Positions 14,201 through 23,200 of a stretch of DNA of 64,000 nt are shown here, one piece after another. The stretch is taken from assembly GCA_000727475.1 (NCBI GenBank), contig KL647290.1, positions 234,538 through 298,537 of the forward strand, read 5' to 3'. The DNA comes from Sarcocystis neurona (Eukaryota; Apicomplexa; Conoidasida; Eucoccidiorida; Sarcocystidae). Every line of letters starts with the position of its first letter. Position 1 is the stretch's first letter. The position numbers were made by a program, and so were the translations under genes. The notes below the pieces were generated by a model that saw nothing but the letters and a program-made list of their open reading frames with translations, ran no database searches and was not told the DNA's origin.

Positions 14201-17200
14201 AGAAGAACGAGGAGCGCAGCAGGAGCAGGAGGACGACGATGAGGAGCAGGGGCCGCAACAGCGCATGGGGCAGAGGACGAAAGAGAAGAAGAAATACGAA
14301 ATGGGACACGAAGAAAGGAGGAGGAGCAGCAGCAGCAACAGCCAAAAAAGACAGTGCACTTCGGAGAGATACTGCTGGAGAAGAAACATGCAGCAGCGAA
14401 CACGAAAATTTGAACGCGGCTGCAGAAATCCAGGCCTCGAGGGGACCGGACGCGGCCACGAGCAGCAACAGCTGCCCATCCTCGTGACCCGCATGCAGCG
14501 GAAAGGGACAACGCAGGCACACCACAGGGTACCGCAAGAGGGGATGTAGAAGAGCGGTAGGAGCAGAGAAAAGCAGCAGCAGCAGCAGCAGAGAGAAGCA
14601 GCAGCCGACGCGAGCAGCAGTCTCACAGAGAAAAGCAAGAGCTGCAGCAGCAAATACGAGCCACACAGCAACCCCTTCAAGAAGCTGCAGCAGCAATTCG
14701 AGCCCCAGTAGCAACGCGAGCCGCACCAGCACGCCGGAGCCCGACAGCAAGCAGGAGGCCAGCAGCAAGCAGAAGGCCAGGAGGAGGCGGGAGGCTAGCA
14801 GCAAACAGGTGGCCAGCAGCAAGGCATACATGCGTGGCGCTGCACCAGCAAGCAGGAACAGCAACAGTGAGGAGACGAAGCCACAGCAGGCGCTGCAGAC
14901 GAGACGGCACGTGGCAGCGTCAAGACGACAGCAGCAGGAACAGCGGCAGCAGCAGCAAGAAGAAACAGTGCGGCAGTTAAAGCAGCAGCAATACAAGGAA
15001 GCAGCAGCAGCAGAATGAGCACACGCGACGCACAGGTCCACTTTTACCGAAGGGAAGAGGAGCTCGAAACGCATGGGCCGAAAACTCATTTTTCTTCCCC
15101 CCTCTCTTCCTCTCCATCTGTCTGCACATGTTGTTCTTCCCCACAAACCTCCCCACACCTCTCCTGCTGCAAGCGACTACTATCTTCCTCGTCTCTCTCT
15201 GCCCTTCCGTCTCCACGGCCAGCAGGAAACTTTCTGCCGCGGCAGCCAAAACGACACGAAAGAACGTCTGCAAGAAGGCGCCCTTCTATCTCACTAACAA
15301 GTGCAGAAGCGTATGCAAGAAGACACGAGCAGGAGGACCCTCTGCGAATAGAAGTCGGTCCTCTCCCACAAACAAATACAAACGCGCATGCAAAGAAACA
15401 GCAGCCTTTCTCTTTCACGGCCTCTGCACGGACACGGCCACATCGCGTCCACTTGGGGAAGAGACACACGTACACAACATTATTTGGCAGGTACTTACAA
15501 AACATCAACCCACACACATATAGGGATATTTTCATCTCTTTACTACGTACATGAGCAGATACACACACATACATATATATTGACGCGCACGCCTGCATAC
15601 AGACACACAGACGTGCATTCGCCAGTCAATCTCTCTTTCTCTCTACATATATACGTGCGCGTACAGACAAAAGATAATACAGCCACGTGCACACACATAT
15701 ATGTACCTACAAATTCATTCACATGTTACACCTACACATATGTGTATATATTAAACTTCAAACACACCTACATGAATACTCATGCATTTATTTGCCGGTC
15801 AGTCTCTCTCTCCACATATTTATATGTGTATATATATTTGTAGACTGAGAAACACAAACTTACATACATATACGTTCCCCTGTGTGTATTCTTGTCAGTC
15901 AATCTCCCTCTCTATATATACATATATATCTACATATATAGAGAGAGAGTGAGACATACACGAGTACGTACACATGTATTCCGCTGTGTGCATCGTCTAG
16001 GCAGATCTACATATATATATTTATGTATGTGTGTATACGCCCTCCGAGACAGATATATATACGTGTAGACTGACGACCACACATTTACTCGTGAGAGGAC
16101 TTCTCTCTCGTCTTTGCTGCAGGACGTTGTCGCCACTTTTTTGCTGCAGCAGCAGCTACGTCCTCGTCTTCCCTTCTCACCTGCAGAGCGCAGCCGCGGG
16201 CAACCGTTTCATCGGCAGAAAGTGTACGAGAAATATCCCGTTTGAAGGTGTCGGCGACGCAGCGCTGCACCCAGGGAATGCGCGTCCCGCCGCCGGTAAT
16301 TTCGACACTCGCCAGTTCTTCCCTGCGGATTCCTACACGCCGCCCAGCAGAGAAGAAGCCACCACATACGTCTCACATACACTCTCGCACTTAGAAAGCA
16401 CACAAACGCAGACAGAAGACACCCCACGCATCTACATACATGTACATAGATGCGCGTATATACAAAACAGACGTACATGCATACATGTGTGTAAATATAT
16501 ATACGTATACACACGTTCGTACATACATATATTCATACAGATACATATATTCACACACACACATATATACATATATTCATACACACATTCATACATACAG
16601 ACATAACGCAGAACGAAACAACACATATAAACCAGAGGTGCACGTATACACAAGCGTACACACGACCCTACATATACGTATACCTACGTACATACATATA
16701 TCACATATCTACACAGAAATACATATATATATGTGTATCCATGCATATATATGTACACATACATATACGCACATACAAACGTATTGAGGGCGGTGTAAGG
16801 ATTCACTTACATACATACATTCGTATACACAACGTGTACATATACACATATATATATATACTCACATACATATATTCATACATTCATATATACACATGTA
16901 CGTAGATATATACATATTGATGTAGGGAATCACTGGTCAGGAGAAGAAGAGAGAAGATTTTTTATAGAAGGGGCGAGAAGGGGTCAGCTTAAAAGGGGCA
17001 GAGAAAGACGACGAGAAGGACAGCGGGTCAGATAGGGCCAGAAGAAGAGAAAGACACGGACAGACGCAGACCGCAGAAGATGCCGAAAGACGTCTGTGGG
17101 GAGGAGAACGCGGGGGAAAACGGCTGGGACCCCTTCGACAAAAAAAAATTCCGCGTCCACGCGTAGAAGACTCCCCCCTCCTCAAAAGACGAAGGGGCGG

Positions 17201-20200
17201 AGCACACGCACCAAACGTGTCTCCTGCACCGAATAAAAGAAGAGGGAGAGCCGTCTCTTCTCTCGAAAGACCGGAAGAGAAGACCACCGAAATGTGTGTG
17301 CGTGCGTATGTGGGAGAGGGACAGAAGAAGAAGACGTACCGCTTTGCTCTAGCGCGCGCTGAAAGAGTTTCTCCATGCGTGGCAGCAACTTGTGCGAACA
17401 CAACTCTTCAAATTCTGCCCGGGTCAGTTGGCCGGAACAGTCGTTGTCTCCCATGAGACACTCGACGTGGAAGTGTGTCTCTGAATTCGCGGACAAAATT
17501 TTCTGCGCCCGCATGGCCTGGTCTTCGAGCCTGTTCAACGGAAGGGACCAAAAAACACGTGCAGACGCGCCCCCGTGCAGATATTACTACGAAAGAGGGA
17601 GGAGCATGGGGATATGTGTACAAGGAAAAAAAGTGGAAACGCAGGTGTCTAGATAAGTAAGGGAAAGACGTGGACACGTCGGGGGTACACATTTGTGTAC
17701 ATATATGAACAAAGTGCACACGCAGGCATATGTACATATGTGCAACGGAAAAAAGTGGACGCGCAGACATCAGACATATATACGAAAGAGTGGACACGCA
17801 GCAGGAGCTGTACAAATGTATGTGAGAGAAACACGTAACGGGCATGGGTGTATATATATATATATATATATGTGTATGTATGTATGGGAAAAGAGAAGTC
17901 AGCGGATGCAGGTACACACACACACATACATATGTATAACGTATATATGTGTGTGTACACGGAAGAAAAAGGAAGCGGTAGAAGCGAGCTTACGAGAAAC
18001 CCAGGGGCCGCGGTAACACATATAGGAAAGGCAGGGAAGGCGGGGAGATAAAAGAAGACCGGACGGCGGTATATACGAGAAATCAGGGGGGTGCGGGTAG
18101 ACAGAAGAGTGTGGATCATACGTATGGAGAGGAAAACAAGTCTGGCCAGAGGTGCAGATAAGAGAAGAACAGGTGGCAGCTGATAGTCACAGGAAGACGC
18201 GCATACATCGAGGAAGAGACAGAAAAGGAAAACAGGAAGAAACGGAGAAGACGAAGGGCAGCAAAGGAGGAGAGACGGAGGAACAGATGAAAAGGAAGAC
18301 AACGAACGGGATAACGAAAAAGACGGAGACGGCGAGGAACGGCAAGACAGAAGAAGAGCAGAGACACGGAGAGTGTCTCGAGACGAACGTGAAGGAAGGG
18401 AGACGGAGACAGGAGAATACGAGAAGATATATGCAGTCACACACATGCACACACACGCTCGGTATAAGACGCTTACATTCGAAGCTGCTGCATGCGTTCC
18501 AATATTTACACACACATCAACACAGACATATAAACTTCTTTTGCCGCCTCTGGCTTTTCTGTCGCACACAAGAGAGAAAGGCACACATCTTTTTGCCGAA
18601 CGAGAAAGAGAGACACCTGCGCGCTCCTTTTTATATCGACGAAGCCGCCTGGTTTATATGTGTGTGTATGTGGCCGAGTTCCCCTCCTGGTGGTCAAACG
18701 TGTGCCGCCTTCTGCTGCACATGTACATATATTTACCTACACATGTGTGGCCGACTTCCCTTCGTACTGGCAAAGAAAATGTTCGCCGCCTTACGCTCTA
18801 CACTTGTACGTATTGTTTTCTACACACGTGTGTGGCCGACACATCCCCTCGCGCCCGTCAAAAGTATGCGCCGCCTTCTGGCTTACATCTGTGTGTGTCT
18901 TTATATACGTGACCGCGTGTTGGCGTGTACATACATATATATATCTTTATCTGTATGTATGTGGCCGACATCCCTTCGCGTTGAAAGAAAAAGGCTGCCG
19001 CTTTCTGGCGTACATCTATGCATCTATACATGCATATATGTATGTGAATAGATACATAGGTGTAAGCCAGCAAGTGTGCGCCGCATGCCTGCCCGGACGT
19101 AGATTCTCACTTGAGCCTCGCTTTGAGATTTTTGAGCGGGTCATCACCCGTTTTCCTCTGAAAGATGGCTGCGAAGTGTTTCATAATTTCATAGCAGAAA
19201 TCTCTGGCCCCAAGCTCACGGTCGGAGACCTCGGCGAGGAGCCTCAGACGGTCGCTCCAGAAAGCGACGACGCACGCGGACGTCGACGTGTGGCCCACGC
19301 CAACGAACGCGACGATATGGGGCTTCTCATTTGAAAAAATACTACGTCTGTACATCCCGTAGTCAAGCGCCGCTGAGAAAAAAAGAAGCAGCAGCAGCAC
19401 AACAGCAGCAGCAGCACAACAGCAGCAGCAGTAGGGGGACAGGAGGACGAAACGGCGTGGAGCGCAAAAAAACGCGACAAGAAGGTCGTGTGGGGGGGTG
19501 GAAAACGGGACAAATCACGAGAGGGAAAATGACCAGGAATTGGCAGAGAGAGAAGACGTGGAATGTCTGTAGACGGAGAGAGCACCTTTCAACGAGTAAG
19601 AAGAAGGGCCTTGAAGGCGTCCGGTGTCACAGGGACACAAACAGAGTCGGGAGCGAGCGACGAAAAGATAATGAGAGACAGAGAGAAAGCGAGTAGAGGA
19701 GACGAGACGAGAGTGATAGCAAAAGAGGACGGGATGATAAGAGAGGAAAAGAGAGAGCGGAGAAGAAAACGATGAGGCACTGAGAGAGAGGGTAGAAGAA
19801 AAAAACGACGAGTCCTTTCACGAGGAGCGAGTGAGCAGTAGGAGCGGGAAGTCGACCTGGGAGGGAAGGGCGCTCTGGCGACAGCAGCAACAGCAGCAGC
19901 AGCAGGACGGTAGCAGCAGGAGGACGGTAGCGAGAGAACAAAAGACGCGCAGCAGCGCAGCAGGAGTCGGTGAGCAGTCCTAACGGGAACAGGCGGTTCT
20001 CCTTTTCTTTATTCAACGCTTCTTTGCCACTTTTGTTCGTTCTCTCTTCTCTTCGTGTACACCGCTCTGTCGTCTTCTGGTACGATTTTGCCTTCCGCGC
20101 ATCCATACATTCATACTGGCAGACTTAGCCCAACAGGCAAATCTCGTTTTCCCCGAAACTCTTCTCTTCTTCTCTATTTTCTCCTTTTTTTATGTGTCGG

Positions 20201-23200
20201 ATGTGTTCGATCCTCGCCGGGATACTCCACATGAAAACACGTGTCTCCTACATCAGAGACACGTCTGACACATATATTGCTGATTTCAACCCAACACACA
20301 TATGCGTATTTTCTCCTGCAGAAGGACTGACACACTTTCGTGTGTCTTGGGAGATATATATTTGCACTTCCCCCCTACAACAGTTGATCAAACTACCCAC
20401 GTGTGTGTGTCTGTTTCACGTATGTATGTGTAGGTATGCCCACACAAAGACTTGTAGATGTTTCCGTCTTCTCTACATATGTGTGCAGGGCATCTTGAGA
20501 GGAAAGTGAAATGTTTCCACGAGAAGCAAGTTGTGTTTCTACTCGGCTGTTCCCCCTCCCCTCCCGTTTCTTATGAGCCGCTGCACGCCGTCCATCAAAC
20601 ACCTCCAGTGTTAAAAAAAGGAGGAAATTGCACTCATGAAAAATCGACGGCATTGCGCGACAGGAGAGAATACCATTGACCCGGTTCTCAATGGCGTTTC
20701 TCTTCTCCGTTTTCCACTTTTCTTTTTTCCGCCCCCTCGCGTTGCTGCATGCCTCTCTCTGTCTCCCTGTCTCCGTCTCTGTCCACGTGCGTCGGGTACT
20801 TCTGTGTCTCGCCCCCACTCTCCTTCTCTGTGTGCTGCGCGGTATTTCTTTCTATCTGTTCACTTCCTCTCTTCTTCCCCTTCTTCAATCTTTCCCCCTG
20901 TCTTTCTCTCTCTGTGGCAAGCGCGCTTTTTTGTCTCTCTCACTTGCAGCCATGTCAGAGATGATGCGTAGACAGCTCAAGCCGGCAATCTGCGTCGCAT
21001 TTAGCAGGGCTGTTCGGTTGCAATCGCGGAACCAGGAGGGGCACGCCACAACCACCTCCGACACTTTCTTGCGCAAATTTCCTTCTGCCACTTGCTTTAA
21101 CTTGGTGAGAAATGCCGCTGTCACGCACTCGGCGGAAAACGTCTCTTCCTTTCCTCGGTACTGCACCTGCAGCACGGCACGCAGCAGCAGCAGCAACGTG
21201 GCACGCAGGGAGGGCGCGCCACGTGGTGCAGCAGGAGATGGGGAAACGACGGTGGGAAGCCATCGCACAGGGAGAAGGGGACGAACGCGCGCGGGGGCCC
21301 GCGAATCGGGCAGAAAAGAACAAAAAACGCAGAGGAAAACAGGAGACACACGCAGAAAAGCGAGAGGAAAAGGAACACAGACGAAAAGGACTTAGAAGGA
21401 AGAAGGGAGGAAAGGGAAGAAAACGGATAAAAGGAAGAAGACAGACCGGGAGGGAACGGGACACATATGACCAAAAGAAAAACCCATCGCTCGGAAGACG
21501 AGAAATTTTTGGCGTATCTCTGCTACAGATGCAACGACTTTGCATTTTCGAGTCCACCTTGAGGCTCCTGTCTTTTTCTAAAGTTGTTGAATATTTTAGC
21601 GGGGTGTTGGCCACTTCGTCTCCACCCCTTCTGCTCTAATTTCTACGTCTCCGTGTGTGGGATTCGCAGCAGACGAAGACTCCTGCCGTGCCCGTCCGCA
21701 GTCCTGCCGCATGCACCGGTCCCCGCAGCTCGCCGAAAAAGACGTCTCCCCCTCTTTTTTGCCGTCCCTCTGTCCCTCCATTCGTCCTTCTCTGCAGAAG
21801 CACACCTCTGAACAAGAACGACTTCTTCTTCTTTTCCCTCTTCTGCGTCGGCGTCCACAAAGACATGGACAACGAACCTGCTGTCTGTACACCCCGATGT
21901 GTGCTGAGGCACGGATGCAACACAGAGACAGATGCGAGGAACACGAAAAGGAAAAAGGAGACGGGAGAAAGAGAGAAGGGGCGGACGAAGCTGACGAGGA
22001 CACAAGGAAGTGCTCCTGTCGTGCGCCACGCATTCCTACACCTCTCGTTAAACGCGACGAATTTCCACAAGTCTATACACGTGCACATACATATATACGT
22101 CAAGATGCGTATATGACGGAGAAGTATATCTATCAACCCCAAATGTGTAGATACGCAGTTCCACACGTGTACGCCTCTCTTGCATGCGGTTGTACGCCTG
22201 ATCCATGTCGAAAAATTCACACCGGCATGCTTCGTGCACAAACCTGCATGCCGCGGAAGTGCTACATTTCTTTCACCCGCACTACGGCCAGCGCCGCTGC
22301 AAGGCGCATCTCCGTAGGCGCATGGATGATGTCCACAAGCCATCCCACGGAAAAAAGCGACGCAGACCCAGCAGGGCCACTGCAACAGCAGAAAAAGAGA
22401 AGAAAGAGCACGAACACAGGCACAAAGAAGAAGATGAAGATGGGGAAGAAGAGAAAAAGAGGATGAGTACCTTGTACCCGAGGACATTGTTGGGGGGAAC
22501 GGGTCCAAGGTTTCCCAACGCTAAAGTTCTCTCCTTCGCCTGGCACGCGCAGCTCTCTTCGTACGGCTCCCCCAAGACATTTCTGAAGTACCGGCAAGTG
22601 TTCTTGGCATTGCTCTTCAGCTGCAGCAACAAAAGAAGGCCGGCTCACACATCTTTTCTGGGGGAAACTCCTAACAGACATGCGTGCGCGCGCATGTTTT
22701 TCGCCCCAGGGAAAAACTCGGAGAATGATTCTACGGACAGCTACTTGGGAACAAAACCTGCGCACGTCTCTGCTCCACGTAAAGAAAAGAAGACTCACAC
22801 ACATACATACACTAAGAGGGCCGTCTGTAGAGCTGCTGTGCGCCGGGGATGAAGACACTCCTTTTCACGGGACACACACCCACACGGCGAGACGGACAGA
22901 GACATACACACATACAACGAGGGACGTCTGTCGAGCTGCTGCGCGTGCAAGGCAGAGAAAGACACGCCTTTTCACAGGACAGACACCCGCACACGGAGAA
23001 AAATTTACTTGGGCGAGAAGTTTTGCACGTTTTGGGCGCAGAGCCCGACCTTGTGGGAGAAGCGTGGACAGCACAGAGAAAGAGAAAGAATGCTGAACGC
23101 GTGTACACGGGGATATTTCCCTGTCTAACGGGGAGATATCTACCTGAATAACGGTACAGGACACACTAGACAGGCAACAACGACTAAGAGAAGAGGAGAC

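Noticed and set aside
13525..14487. 320-codon plus-strand ORF.
   Set aside because: It is antisense to Hsp110 exon 7 and then runs through Asn/Ser-reading of the CAG tract.
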